Shown: positions 9,729-21,930 of the stretch, one piece after another
How positions within the stretch are numbered: the stretch's first letter is position 1
Layout of the letters: each line of letters begins with the position of its first letter
Source: Alterluteimonas quercicellularis
GTDB taxonomy: Bacteria; Pseudomonadota; Gammaproteobacteria; Xanthomonadales; Xanthomonadaceae
Length of the DNA: 64,000 bases
Assembly (NCBI RefSeq): GCF_021191635.1
Contig: NZ_JAIWPR010000007.1
Coordinates: forward strand, 1 to 64,000
Direction: 5' to 3'
Notes under the pieces: generated by a model
The model's database searches: none
Told to the model about the DNA's origin: nothing
The model's input: the letters and a program-made list of their open reading frames with translations, nothing else
Position numbers and translations under genes: made by a program

Positions 9729-10238
9729 ATGTCCGCCGATCTGCCCGAATTGGTCGACGCCTGGCGCATGGTCGCCTCGCGCCGGGTCTTCGAGGGACGT
9801 CGTCCGTTGTCCGCGATGCCCCGCCTCGGCGGGGCGCTGCTGTCCACGGAAGGCGAGGCGGTCTACGTCGTGGAGTTCGGCCAGGACGCGTTCCAGGTAC
9901 CGTTCGTGGCGCTGCGGGCCGAGGCCGGGCTGCCGCTGCAGTGCCAGCGGTCGCTGCAGGCGTTCGTGCAGCCGGTCCGGGTGGAGCAGCGTTTCGGCCT
10001 GATCCGCGACGAGGCCGACGAGGCGGCGCTTCCGCCCGGGTACGAGGCGTTGCTGGTGCCGGAGGACGGCGCCCTGCGGCCGCTCGACCTGGTAGAGGAC
10101 GAACTCATCCTCGCGGTGCCGCTGGTCCCGGTGGCGCCCGGTTCGGAGGCCGTCGAGCGCGACTGGCCGGCGAGCGCGGAAGAGGAGGCGCACGCCAGCC
10201 CGTTCGCGGCGCTGGCGGCGCTGAAGAAGCAGCAGTAG
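9729..10238 (+). CDS. yceD: YceD family protein (DUF177)
   Basis: A 169-residue DUF177 protein, the usual size for YceD, which lies directly upstream of rpmF in most proteobacteria and is linked to 23S rRNA metabolism. Recognisable elements are the N-terminal segment with [16 protein letters not shown], the central [10 protein letters not shown] (where many homologues carry CQRC) and the acidic [15 protein letters not shown] followed by a basic KK tail. The ATG at 9729 follows the near-consensus promoter; the longer open frame upstream runs through the promoter. It is the first gene of the fatty acid synthesis run. Confidence 0.9.
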   Translation: MSADLPELVDAWRMVASRRVFEGRRPLSAMPRLGGALLSTEGEAVYVVEFGQDAFQVPFVALRAEAGLPLQCQRSLQAFVQPVRVEQRFGLIRDEADEAALPPGYEALLVPEDGALRPLDLVEDELILAVPLVPVAPGSEAVERDWPASAEEEAHASPFAALAALKKQQ

Positions 10239-10305
10239 AAGAACAGGCGGCGCCGCAGGTGCCCGCGAACAGAAGAACCCCGAGATCCATCGCTGGAGCA
10301 ATCCC

Positions 10306-10500
10306 ATGGCTGTGCAGAAATCCCGAGTCACCCCTTCCCGCCGCGGCATGCGCCGTGCGCACGACAAGCTGGACGCCAAGCAGCTGGCGACCGATCCGAC
10401 CACCGGCGAGACCCACCTGCGCCACCACATCACCGCCGACGGCTACTACCGCGGCAAGCAGGTGATCCAGGTCAAGTCGAAGGTTGCCGACGAAGACTGA
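10306..10500 (+). CDS. rpmF: 50S ribosomal protein L32
   Basis: A 64-residue L32. It begins [20 protein letters not shown] and contains [19 protein letters not shown], which are diagnostic. No zinc-binding cysteines are present, as in E. coli L32. It follows yceD by 67 bases. In many relatives plsX comes next; here the next gene is fabH. Just after the stop a GC-rich hairpin (CGCCGCCGC with its complement, about 10511-10532) is seen without a T-run. Confidence 0.97.
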   Translation: MAVQKSRVTPSRRGMRRAHDKLDAKQLATDPTTGETHLRHHITADGYYRGKQVIQVKSKVADED

Positions 10501-10626
10501 TGCGGTTCGCCGCCGCCGACGCGGCGGCGGCTCCCGGCGCTTCGCGGCGGCACGGATCGTCTTCCTCGCGCAGCGCCCCCCGCCGTGGCCCGATGCCGGG
10601 CCGCGGCCGCGAGGACAGCGGTAACG

Positions 10627-11622
10627 ATGAGCGAAACGGGTGCGACGCCCCGCGTCTATGCGCGGATAGCCGGCACCGGCAGCTACCTGCCGGCGAACGT
10701 GGTCACCAACGAGGACCTGTCCAAGGTCGTCGACACCAGCGACGAGTGGATCGCCTCGCGCACCGGCATCCGGCAGCGCCACGTCGCCGCCGATGGCGAG
10801 ACCACCGGCGACCTCGCCTACCACGCCTCGGTGCGCGCGCTCGAGGCGGCCGGCGTCGAGGCGTCCGAGCTCGACCTGATCGTGCTCGGCACCACCACGC
10901 CCGACCTCGTGTTCCCGTCCACCGCCTGCCTGCTGCAGCACCGGCTGGGCGCCAACGGCTGCGGCGCGTTCGACGTCAACGCCGCCTGCTCGGGCTTCGT
11001 CTACGCGCTGTCGGTCGCCGACAAGTTCATCCGCGCGGGCGCCGCGCGCACCGTGCTGGTGGTCGGCGCCGAGACGCTGACCCGCATGGTCGACTGGAGC
11101 GACCGCGCCACCTGCGTGCTGTTCGGCGACGGTGCCGGCGCCGTGGTGCTCAAGGCCGATGCCGAGACCGGCATCCTCAGCACCCACCTGCACGCCGACG
11201 GCGGCAAGAAGGAGCTGCTGTGGAACCCGGTCGGCGTGTCGGTCGGCTTCAAGGAGCATGAGAAGAACGCCGGCGTGCGCATCCACATGACCGGCAACGA
11301 GGTCTTCAAGTACGCGGTCAAGGCGCTCGACTCGGTGGTCGAGGAGACCCTGGCCGAGAACGGCCTGGACCGCCACGACATCGACTGGCTGATCCCGCAC
11401 CAGGCCAACCTGCGCATCATCGAGGCCACCGCCAGGCGGCTGGACATGCCGATGGAGCGCGTGGTGGTGACCGTGGACAAGCACGGCAACACCTCGTCGG
11501 GCTCGGTGCCGCTCGCGCTGGACGAAGCGGTGCGCTCAGGCCGTGTCGAGCGCGGCCAGCTGCTGCTGCTCGAGGCCTTCGGCGGCGGCTTCACCTGGGG
11601 TTCGGCGCTGCTGCGCTACTAA
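10627..11622 (+). CDS. fabH: 3-oxoacyl-ACP synthase III (FabH)
   Basis: FabH condenses acetyl-CoA with malonyl-ACP to start fatty acid synthesis. The 331-residue product has the full Cys-His-Asn triad: Cys121 in [12 protein letters not shown], His in [10 protein letters not shown] and Asn in [12 protein letters not shown]. The C-terminal [13 protein letters not shown] is also typical. The ATG at 10627 is used because the protein pattern begins there; an earlier in-frame start would add a random-looking leader. It sits between rpmF and a kinase-like gene, followed by the rest of the fab cluster. Confidence 0.96.
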   Translation: MSETGATPRVYARIAGTGSYLPANVVTNEDLSKVVDTSDEWIASRTGIRQRHVAADGETTGDLAYHASVRALEAAGVEASELDLIVLGTTTPDLVFPSTACLLQHRLGANGCGAFDVNAACSGFVYALSVADKFIRAGAARTVLVVGAETLTRMVDWSDRATCVLFGDGAGAVVLKADAETGILSTHLHADGGKKELLWNPVGVSVGFKEHEKNAGVRIHMTGNEVFKYAVKALDSVVEETLAENGLDRHDIDWLIPHQANLRIIEATARRLDMPMERVVVTVDKHGNTSSGSVPLALDEAVRSGRVERGQLLLLEAFGGGFTWGSALLRY

Positions 11623-11667
11623 GGGCCGTCCGGGCGGTGCCCGGTGTCTGCGAGAGGCGGCCGCGCC

Positions 11668-12468
11668 ATGATCGAACCCATCCGCATCGCCGGCGAGACC
11701 GCCTGGCTCAAGCGCTACCCGTCCGGCGGCGGCCGGCGCCTGCGCCTGGCCGCGCTCGACTGCGTCGCGCGCCGGCTCGGCCTGCAGCCGCTGCGGCCGC
11801 CGCCGCATCGCAGCGGTGCGGACGCGCGCGCGGTGGAGCAGCGCCGCATCCAGCAACTGCAGACCGCCGGCGTGCGCGTGCCGGAGATCCTGGGCTCCGG
11901 GCGCGACGTGCTGGTGCTCAGCGATCTCGGGCCCACGCTGTCCTCGCGGATGCGCGAGGCGGCCGACGCACCCGCGCGACTGGACACGTTGACCGGCGCG
12001 GCGGTCGGCGCGATCGGCGCCGGCCACGCGCGCGGCGGCTACTTCGGGCAGCCGTGGCCGCGCAACCTGACCGCGGGCGACGCCGGCATCGGCTTCCTCG
12101 ACTTCGAGGAGGACCCGCTGGACGTGATGCTGCTGGCCGATGCGCAGGCGCGCGACTGGGTGCTGTTCGCCTACGGCGCGGCGCGCTACTACGGCGATCG
12201 GCCGCAGGCGCTCGCGGGCATGCTGCACGAGGCGCTGGCGCAGGCGCCGGCCGAGGTGGCCGCCGCCGTGGGCCAGGTGGGCGAGCGCCTGCGGCCATGG
12301 GCGCGGATCGCGGGCGGGTTCCGCGCCAAGGCTGCGCCCGGCAGCACCATCGCACGGGCCATCTCGGTCCTGCACACGGCGGCGCCGCTGCTGCTGGCGC
12401 TGGCGATGCTGCTCGGCTTCGACCTGCTGCACGACGGCGAGCTCGACCTGTTCGACCTGCTGTCCTGA
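11668..12468 (+). CDS. Kinase-fold (lipopolysaccharide-kinase/BUD32-like) protein, possible pseudokinase, with C-terminal membrane helix
   Basis: A 266-residue protein that resembles small protein-kinase-fold proteins of the InaA/KdkA/BUD32 group. The catalytic-loop region reads GHARGGYFGQPWPRN (residues 119-133) and the metal-binding motif is LDFEEDP (Asp145). Asn133 and Asp145 are in place, but the aspartate expected in the H-G-D-x4-N pattern is Gln128 and the loop His is Phe126. A hydrophobic segment near 236-255 (LHTAAPLLLALAMLLGFDLL) suggests a membrane tail. The ATG at 11668 has GAGAGG ten bases upstream; a GTG at 11644 is possible. It lies between fabH and fabD, in the operon's direction. 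Substrate unknown. Confidence 0.7.
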   Translation: MIEPIRIAGETAWLKRYPSGGGRRLRLAALDCVARRLGLQPLRPPPHRSGADARAVEQRRIQQLQTAGVRVPEILGSGRDVLVLSDLGPTLSSRMREAADAPARLDTLTGAAVGAIGAGHARGGYFGQPWPRNLTAGDAGIGFLDFEEDPLDVMLLADAQARDWVLFAYGAARYYGDRPQALAGMLHEALAQAPAEVAAAVGQVGERLRPWARIAGGFRAKAAPGSTIARAISVLHTAAPLLLALAMLLGFDLLHDGELDLFDLLS

Positions 12469-12573
12469 GCGGTGCGCCCGCCGCGCGGCGGGCGATGCGC
12501 ACATACGACCGCGTACAGACAGCGCGTGCGCGCTGCCCGTATCATTCCGCGCTTCCTGGCACCGGACCCGCGC

Positions 12574-13518
12574 GTGACCGACCCGCAACTCGCCTTCGTC
12601 TTCCCCGGGCAGGGGTCGCAGTCGCTCGGCATGCTCGCCGATCTCGCCGCGCGGCACCCGTCGATCCGCAACGACTTCGCGGAAGCCTCCGAGGGCGCGG
12701 GCGTGGACCTGTGGACGCTGTCGCAGGACGGGCCGGAAGACCGCCTCAACGCCACCGAGTTCACCCAGCCCGCGCTGCTCGCCGCCAGCGTGGCGGTGTG
12801 GCGCCTGTGGCGCGCCCAGGGCGGCGGCGCCCCGGCGGCGCTGGCCGGCCACAGCCTGGGCGAGTACAGCGCGCTGGTCGCCGCGGACGCGCTCCCGCTC
12901 GCCGACGCCGCGCGCCTGGTGCGCCTGCGCGGCCAGCTGATGCAGGCCGCGGTGCCCGCCGGCACCGGCGCGATGGCCGCGGTGATCGGCGCCGAGGACG
13001 CGCTGGTCGAGAGCGTGTGCAAGGAGGCGGCCGGCGACGGCGTGGTGGTGCCGGCCAACTACAACTCGCCCGGCCAGATCGTCATCGGCGGCGAGACCGC
13101 GGCGGTCGATCGGGCCCTGGACGCCCTGGCCGCGCAGGGCGTGCGCAAGGTGGTGCGGCTGGCGGTCAGCGTGCCCTCGCACACGCCGCTGATGCGCGAG
13201 GCGGCCAACCGCCTGGCCGAGGCGATGTCCGGCGCCGACTGGCGCGAACCGTCGCTGCCGGTGGTGCAGAACGTCGACGCCGAGGTCCACGACGGCGTGC
13301 AGGCGATCCGCGACGCGCTGGTGCGCCAGCTCTACCTGCCGGTGCAGTGGACCGGCTGCATGCGGGCGCTGGGCGCGCGCGGCGCGACCCGCTTCGCCGA
13401 GTGCGGCCCGGGCAAGGTGCTGACCGGGCTGGCGCGCCGCATCGACAAGGCCTTCGAGGCCCGTGCGCTCGCCGCGCCGGACGACTTCGATGCCGCGCTG
13501 GCGCAATGGAAGGCCTGA
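12574..13518 (+). CDS. fabD: Malonyl-CoA:ACP transacylase (FabD)
   Basis: FabD moves malonate from CoA to ACP. The 314-residue protein starts VTDPQLAFVFPGQGSQSLGM, has the nucleophile elbow GHSLGEYSALVAA (Ser94), the substrate Arg in LVRLRGQLMQ, and the His region VPSHTPLM. The GTG at 12574 was chosen because the conserved FPGQGSQ normally lies within the first 15 residues; the frame is open upstream but that part is not conserved. It is followed by fabG after 132 bases. Confidence 0.95.
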   Translation: MTDPQLAFVFPGQGSQSLGMLADLAARHPSIRNDFAEASEGAGVDLWTLSQDGPEDRLNATEFTQPALLAASVAVWRLWRAQGGGAPAALAGHSLGEYSALVAADALPLADAARLVRLRGQLMQAAVPAGTGAMAAVIGAEDALVESVCKEAAGDGVVVPANYNSPGQIVIGGETAAVDRALDALAAQGVRKVVRLAVSVPSHTPLMREAANRLAEAMSGADWREPSLPVVQNVDAEVHDGVQAIRDALVRQLYLPVQWTGCMRALGARGATRFAECGPGKVLTGLARRIDKAFEARALAAPDDFDAALAQWKA

Positions 13519-13650
13519 GCCCGCCGCCGGCCGGAGCGGGCGGGCGCGGCGGCTAGCGCCATCGCGCCGGAGGCCGCCCGCGGTGGCCTCGCCCGCGTCC
13601 ATCCGCGAGAATCCGCGCCCAGGCGCAATCCAATGCTCGGAGCAGACCCA

Positions 13651-14394
13651 ATGACCCAACCCCTGCAAGGCGAGATCGCCCTGGTCACCGGCGCCAGCCG
13701 CGGCATCGGCGCCGCCATCGCCGACGAACTGGCCGCGCAGGGCGCGACCGTGATCGGCACCGCCACCAGCGAGGCCGGCGCGCGCGCGATCGGCGAGCGG
13801 CTCGCCGCCGGCGGCGGCCACGGCCGCGTGCTCGACGTCGCCGACGGCGCCTCGGTCGAGGCGCTGTTCGACGCCGTCGCCAAGGAGTTCGGCGCGATCG
13901 GCATCCTCGTCAACAACGCCGGCATCACCCGCGACAACCTGCTGATGCGGATGAAGGACGAGGACTGGCAGGCGATCCTGGACACCAACCTGTCCAGCGT
14001 CTACCGCACCTGCAAGGCGGTCATGCGCGGCATGATGAAGGCGCGCAAGGGCCGCATCGTCAACATCGCCTCGGTGATCGGGGTGACCGGCAACGCCGGG
14101 CAGGCCAACTACGCCGCGGCCAAGGCCGGCATCATCGGCTTCAGCAAGTCGCTGGCCAAGGAGATCGGCTCGCGCGGGGTGACCGTCAACGTGGTCGCGC
14201 CGGGCTTCATCGACACCGACATGACCCGGGCCCTGCCGGACGAGGCGAAGACCGCCCTGCTGGGCCAGATCGCCCTCGGGCGGCTGGGCGAGCCGGCCGA
14301 CATCGCCCGCGCGGTGGCGTTCCTGGCCGGTCCCTCGGCCGCCTACATCACCGGCGAGACCCTCCACGTCAACGGCGGCATGTACATGCCGTGA
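13651..14394 (+). CDS. fabG: 3-oxoacyl-ACP reductase (FabG)
   Basis: An NADPH-dependent short-chain dehydrogenase of 247 residues that reduces 3-oxoacyl-ACP. It shows the cofactor motif TGASRGIG, the NNAG strand, Ser in NIASVIGVTGN and the Tyr-x3-Lys of ANYAAAKAGIIGF, plus the C-terminal GETLHVNGGMYMP typical of FabG. The ATG at 13651 is preferred to the one at 13633 because it gives the standard MTQPLQGEIALVTGAS start. It lies between fabD and acpP. Confidence 0.96.
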   Translation: MTQPLQGEIALVTGASRGIGAAIADELAAQGATVIGTATSEAGARAIGERLAAGGGHGRVLDVADGASVEALFDAVAKEFGAIGILVNNAGITRDNLLMRMKDEDWQAILDTNLSSVYRTCKAVMRGMMKARKGRIVNIASVIGVTGNAGQANYAAAKAGIIGFSKSLAKEIGSRGVTVNVVAPGFIDTDMTRALPDEAKTALLGQIALGRLGEPADIARAVAFLAGPSAAYITGETLHVNGGMYMP

Positions 14395-14511
14395 CGCACG
14401 AATCATGGGACGCAAGTCCCTGAGCCCGAACGGCTTCCGGCGCGCATCGCTGCCGGCGGGCCTTTCCCTTACACTATCGGCCGAACCAGGGCCCCTGCGG
14501 AGCACACCCAT

Positions 14512-14751
14512 ATGAGCACCATCGAAGAGCGCGTCAAGAAGATCGTCGTCGAGCAACTCGGCGTGAAGGAAGAAGAGGTCAATCCGAGCGCCTCGTTCGT
14601 GGACGACCTGGGCGCCGACTCGCTCGACACCGTCGAGCTGGTGATGGCCCTGGAAGAGGAGTTCGAGTGCGAGATCCCGGACGAGGAAGCCGAGAAGATC
14701 ACCTCGGTGCAGCAGGCGATCGACTACGTCAAGGCGCACGTCAAGAGCTGA
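14512..14751 (+). CDS. acpP: Acyl carrier protein
   Basis: A 79-residue acidic ACP. Ser37 in the DSL motif ([18 protein letters not shown]) is the phosphopantetheine attachment site. The sequence [18 protein letters not shown] is near-identical to common ACPs. It carries growing acyl chains for all Fab enzymes around it. The 117-base gap upstream has a TACACT box at about 14470 that might be an internal -10, which would fit the high ACP demand, but there is no clear -35. Confidence 0.98.
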   Translation: MSTIEERVKKIVVEQLGVKEEEVNPSASFVDDLGADSLDTVELVMALEEEFECEIPDEEAEKITSVQQAIDYVKAHVKS

Positions 14752-14877
14752 GCGCCCGCGGCCGGCGCGCCGAGGCGGCCGGCCGTTTCGCCATAGAGCC
14801 CGGGGCCGCTTACGCGGCCTCGTGCATTTCCGGTGCGCGACGGGCTCGCGCCCAACGAATCGATTGAGGAGCATTCC

Positions 14878-16116
<1,239 letters not shown>

Positions 16117-16140
16117 CCGACGGACGCGGCGGCCGCACGG

Positions 16141-16287
16141 CTAGCGCCGCGCGGCCGCCCGCGCGAGCGAGGGCGGCGCGTCGTGCAGCCGGCCCCAGGC
16201 GCGGCGGAGCTGCCGCGCCGAGGCGAAGCCCGCGCGCTCGGCGACGCTGTCCATGTCCAGCCGCGAGCCGAGCGCCGGTCGCGTCCG
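16141..16287 (-). pseudogene. Remnant of an AraC/GlxA-type regulator (C-terminal helix-turn-helix end)
   Basis: On the minus strand about 45 codons read DMDSVAERAGFASARQLRRA followed by WGRLHDAPPSLAR and a stop at 16141. This matches the last helix-turn-helix of AraC-family activators, whose usual form is (V/I)A.(R/E)(A/C)GF.S...LRR.F....G.SP..YR. Nothing protein-like precedes it: upstream lie the pabB promoter region and pabB on the other strand. It is best read as the tail of a lost gene left between fabF and pabB. It could also be chance, since GC-rich frames are open here. Confidence 0.5.
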
Positions 16288-16359
16288 GCCTGCCACGCGA
16301 CGCCGGCGCGGGACACGCTCTAGAATCGCGGACCGCCGCGGCCCGAGTCGACCACCTCC

Positions 16360-17709
16360 GTGCTGATCACCCGCCCCCTGGCCCCCGGCGTCGACCTGCT
16401 CGGGCTGCACCGCCGCGCTCCGTCGCGCTATCCCGTGCTGCTGGAGTCCGTCGCCCACGGCACCGCCCAGGCGCGCTGGGACCTGCTGCTGATGGCCGCG
16501 GGCGAATCGCTGACGCTCGGCGCCGACGGGCGCACGCGCGACGCCGGCGGCCGGGCGCTGGACGGCGATTTCCTCGGCCTGCTGGATGCCGCCTGGCGCG
16601 CGCTGCGGCTGCCGCGCGAGGAGCCGCGCTGGCCGTTCCGCGGCGGCTGGGCGCTGCTGCTGGGCTACGAGCTGGGCGCACAGGTGGAGCCGGTGCTGCG
16701 GCTGCCGGCGGCGGCGGACGGCACGCCGGTCGCGCAGGCGCTGCGCTGCCCGGGGGCGGTGTTGCGCGACCACGCCACCGGCGAGTGCGTGGCGCTGGCC
16801 GAGACCGGCCGCGAAGACCTGCTCGACGCGCTGCTGGCCGACCTGGCGTCGCCCGCGCCGCCGCCGCTGCCGGCGTGGCGGGCGCCGCGCACGCTCGTCG
16901 AGGACCCGCCGGAGCACTTCACCCGCGGCGTGGCGCGGATCCTCGACTACCTCGCCGCCGGCGACGTGTTCCAGGTCAACCTCTCGCGCGGCTGGCGCGC
17001 CGGCTTCGGTTCGCCGCTCGATCCCGCGCGCCTCTACGCGCGCCTGCGCGCGATCAGCCCCGCGCCGTTCGCCGGGCTGTACGCCGGCCCCGGCTTCGCG
17101 GTGGTCAGCGCATCGCCGGAGCGGCTGGTCTCGGTGCGCGGCGACCTGGTCGAGACCCGGCCGATCGCCGGCACCCGGCCGCGCCTGCCCGGCGACGACG
17201 ACGCCCAGCGCGTGCGCGAGCTGGTCGGCCACCCCAAGGAGCGCGCCGAGCACGTGATGCTGGTCGACCTGGAGCGCAACGACCTCGGCCGGGTCTGCCT
17301 GCCGGGCACGGTGGAGGTCGACGAGCTGATGACGGTGGAGAGCTACGCCCAGGTGCACCACATCGTCAGCAACGTGCGCGGGCGCCTGCGCCCCGGGGTC
17401 AGCCCCGGCGAGGCGGTGGCGGCGGTGTATCCGGGCGGCACCATCACCGGCTGCCCGAAGGTGCGCTGCATGCAGATCGTCGCCGAGCTGGAGGGCGCCG
17501 GCCGAGGCGCCTACACCGGCGCGATGGGCTGGCTCAACCGCGACGGCGACCTCGACCTCAACATCCTCATCCGCAGCGCCGCCGTGGCGGGCGCCGCGCT
17601 GCGCTTCCGCACCGGCGCCGGGATCGTCGCCGACTCCGATCCGCAGCGCGAGCTGGAGGAAACCCGCGCCAAGGCGCGCGGCATGCTGCAGGCGCTGGCG
17701 GCGGGCTGA
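16360..17709 (+). CDS. pabB: Aminodeoxychorismate synthase component I-like (PabB), chorismate-binding enzyme
   Basis: A 449-residue chorismate-binding enzyme without a fused amidotransferase. Family motifs are all present: VFQVNLSRGW, ASPERLVSV, HPKERAEHVMLVDLERNDLG, TITGCPKVRCM and AYTGAMGWLNRDGDLDLNILIR. With a PabA partner it would make 4-amino-4-deoxychorismate for folate. The motif that is PIKGT in E. coli PabB is PIAGT here (Ala270), as in TrpE anthranilate synthases; the length and fabF-mltG neighbourhood still favour PabB. The start is the GTG at 16360, with TAGAAT at 16321 as a weak -10 candidate. No pabC lies next to it. Confidence 0.82.
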   Translation: MLITRPLAPGVDLLGLHRRAPSRYPVLLESVAHGTAQARWDLLLMAAGESLTLGADGRTRDAGGRALDGDFLGLLDAAWRALRLPREEPRWPFRGGWALLLGYELGAQVEPVLRLPAAADGTPVAQALRCPGAVLRDHATGECVALAETGREDLLDALLADLASPAPPPLPAWRAPRTLVEDPPEHFTRGVARILDYLAAGDVFQVNLSRGWRAGFGSPLDPARLYARLRAISPAPFAGLYAGPGFAVVSASPERLVSVRGDLVETRPIAGTRPRLPGDDDAQRVRELVGHPKERAEHVMLVDLERNDLGRVCLPGTVEVDELMTVESYAQVHHIVSNVRGRLRPGVSPGEAVAAVYPGGTITGCPKVRCMQIVAELEGAGRGAYTGAMGWLNRDGDLDLNILIRSAAVAGAALRFRTGAGIVADSDPQRELEETRAKARGMLQALAAG

Positions 17710-17766
17710 ACCGGCGACAGCGAGGGGGCGGGGCGGTCCCCCGCACGGTATCCTTGGCGGCGATGA

Positions 17767-20456
<2,690 letters not shown>

Positions 20457-20458
20457 GG

Positions 20459-20818
20459 ATGGGCAGCACGGGAGCGGGCGCGCGGCAGGGCATCCTGTCG
20501 CTGGCGGTCAAGGACAAGGCGCAGCTCTACGGCGCCTACATGCCCTACCTCAAGTCCGGCGGCATCTTCGTGCCCACGCCCAAGCGCTACTTCATCGGCG
20601 ACGAGGTGTTCCTGCTGCTGACCCTGCCGGAGTCCAACGAGCGGCTGCCGGTGGCCGGCAAGGTGATCTGGGTGACGCCGCCCGGCGCACAGGGCAACCG
20701 CGTGGCGGGCATCGGCGTGCAGTTCGCCGATACCGGCGAGGGCGAGACCGTGCGCGGCAAGATCGAGACGCTGCTGGCCGGCACGCTCGCGGCCGAGAAG
20801 CCGACCCACACCATGTAG
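20459..20818 (+). CDS. pilZ: Type IV pilus PilZ-domain protein
   Basis: A 119-residue single-domain PilZ protein. It resembles the PilZ of Xanthomonas and Pseudomonas, which is required for type IV pilus biogenesis and bridges FimX and the PilB ATPase: RQGILSLAVKDKAQLYGAYM, GGIFVPTPKRYFIGDEVF and KVIWVTPPG..NRVAGIGVQF. The N-terminal RxxxR motif needed to bind cyclic di-GMP is absent, as in that subgroup. GGAG lies eight bases before the ATG at 20459, and holB ends two bases before, so it is part of the same transcript. Confidence 0.92.
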   Translation: MGSTGAGARQGILSLAVKDKAQLYGAYMPYLKSGGIFVPTPKRYFIGDEVFLLLTLPESNERLPVAGKVIWVTPPGAQGNRVAGIGVQFADTGEGETVRGKIETLLAGTLAAEKPTHTM

Positions 20819-20889
20819 CGGCGATGCCTGGCCGTCCCCTCCGCGCGGGCCGCCGCACCGCCCGCCGTCGACCGGCCGCGCGGCCGCGG

Positions 20890-21159
20890 CTAGCGCGCCG
20901 CGTCCTCGACCATGGCGCGCAGGGCGGGGTGGTCGATGCGCACGATGTCGAACAGTCCGGCCGCGCGCAGGAACGCCGCACGCCGCAGGACCTCGTCCTC
21001 GTACCGCCGGCGCAGCGCCTCGTCGTCCTCCTCCTCGATGGCGCTGCGCGCCATGCGCACGAATTCCTCGATCCAGGCCAGCGCGGCGTAGGCCTCGGCG
21101 CCGTTCAGGATCGGCGGCGGGGAGATGACGGAGACTGGAACGAGCGAGCGCGCTGCCAT
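20890..21159 (-). CDS. Small acidic protein of unknown function
   Basis: I do not recognise this 89-residue protein. After a proline-containing N-terminus it is predicted to be mainly helical, with an acidic stretch (SAIEEEDDEALRRRYEDEVLRR), and has no signal peptide or membrane helix. It is divergent from the TetR gene, and its start lies 25 bases from the palindromic operator, so the regulator may control it. The alternative is that it is a chance frame; the coherent charge pattern and its position favour a real gene. Confidence 0.5.
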   Translation of the reverse strand: MAARSLVPVSVISPPPILNGAEAYAALAWIEEFVRMARSAIEEEDDEALRRRYEDEVLRRAAFLRAAGLFDIVRIDHPALRAMVEDAAR

Positions 21160-21183
21160 GGCGTATCCTTGACCGACGAGATA

Positions 21184-21199
21184 TACCGTCCAGATGGTA
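21184..21199. promoter_or_regulatory. Palindromic TetR-type operator
   Basis: The 16-mer TACCGTCCAGATGGTA is an inverted repeat (TACC.TC..GA.GGTA) lying between the divergent small gene and the TetR gene, 19 bases before the latter's ATG. The placement is typical of an autoregulated TetR-family repressor. Confidence 0.65.
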
Positions 21200-21218
21200 A
21201 AGTATGGGAGGCTTAACG

Positions 21219-21839
21219 ATGGTTGAACGTGAAGGGCCGGAGTCGGCCGCCTCGCCGGGTCGCGCCAACGCGCGCGACCGGATCCTCGACGCCGCGCTGG
21301 CCGTGTCGGAGCAGATCGGCGCCGCGCACCTGACGCTCGACGCGGTCGCCGCCGAGGCCGGGGTCAGCAAGGGCGGGCTGCTCTACCACTTCGCCAGCAA
21401 GGACGCGCTGCTGACCGCGATGGTCGACCGCCAGATCGGGCTCTACCAGGCCGCGCTCGAGCGCGCGCGGCAGCGCTATCCCGACACCCCCGCCGGCTAC
21501 GTGCAGGCCTACCTGGACGCGCAGATCGAGAAGCGCCGCTCCGGCTTCAACGAGCCGCAGACGATCCGGTCCATCATCGCCGCCGCGGTCAACACCCCCG
21601 ACCTGATGGCGCGGCCGCGGCAGCTGCACGTGGAGCACCTGGACGCGCTGCGGGCGAACGGGCCGAAGTTCCTCGACGCCCTGCTGATCTCGCTCGCGCT
21701 CGACGGGCTGTTCTTCGGCGAGGCCTTCGAGATGCTCGCGCTGTCGCCGGAAGAGCACGAGACCCTGCTGCGCACGCTGCGCGAGCGCGCGGCAGCCCTC
21801 GGCGACGGCCCCGCCGCGGCCGACTCGAATCCCCTATAG
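21219..21839 (+). CDS. TetR/AcrR-family transcriptional regulator
   Basis: A 206-residue regulator. The N-terminal helix-turn-helix is clear (ARDRILDAALAVSEQ, then LTLDAVAAEAGVSKGGLLYHF and ASKDALL), followed by a helical ligand/dimer domain of the usual length. GGGAGG at 21206-21211 stands seven bases before the ATG at 21219, which fixes the start. The stop codon is supplied by the first bases of an inverted repeat. The neighbour on the far side is a convergent FadB-like gene, so a fatty-acid or efflux role is possible but not shown; the inducer is unknown. Confidence 0.88.
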   Translation: MVEREGPESAASPGRANARDRILDAALAVSEQIGAAHLTLDAVAAEAGVSKGGLLYHFASKDALLTAMVDRQIGLYQAALERARQRYPDTPAGYVQAYLDAQIEKRRSGFNEPQTIRSIIAAAVNTPDLMARPRQLHVEHLDALRANGPKFLDALLISLALDGLFFGEAFEMLALSPEEHETLLRTLRERAAALGDGPAAADSNPL

Positions 21840-21920
21840 GAGCGCGCTCGCGCGCGATGCTTTTTGTTGCCGATCCTGCCGCGTCGGAGCGAAAGAGCAT
21901 CGCGCGCAAGCGCGCTCCTG
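21837..21920. repeat. REP-like inverted repeat overlapping the tetR stop codon (family 1)
   Basis: Arms at 21837-21861 and 21896-21920 match the 26-base consensus with one or two changes. The TAG of the left arm (21837-21839) is the stop codon of the TetR gene. The element lies between convergent gene ends. Confidence 0.8.
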
Positions 21921-21930
21921 CACGCGCTGG

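Noticed and set aside
10511..10532. Terminator after rpmF
   Set aside because: There is a GC-rich hairpin but no T-run, and the fab genes downstream appear to share the transcript.
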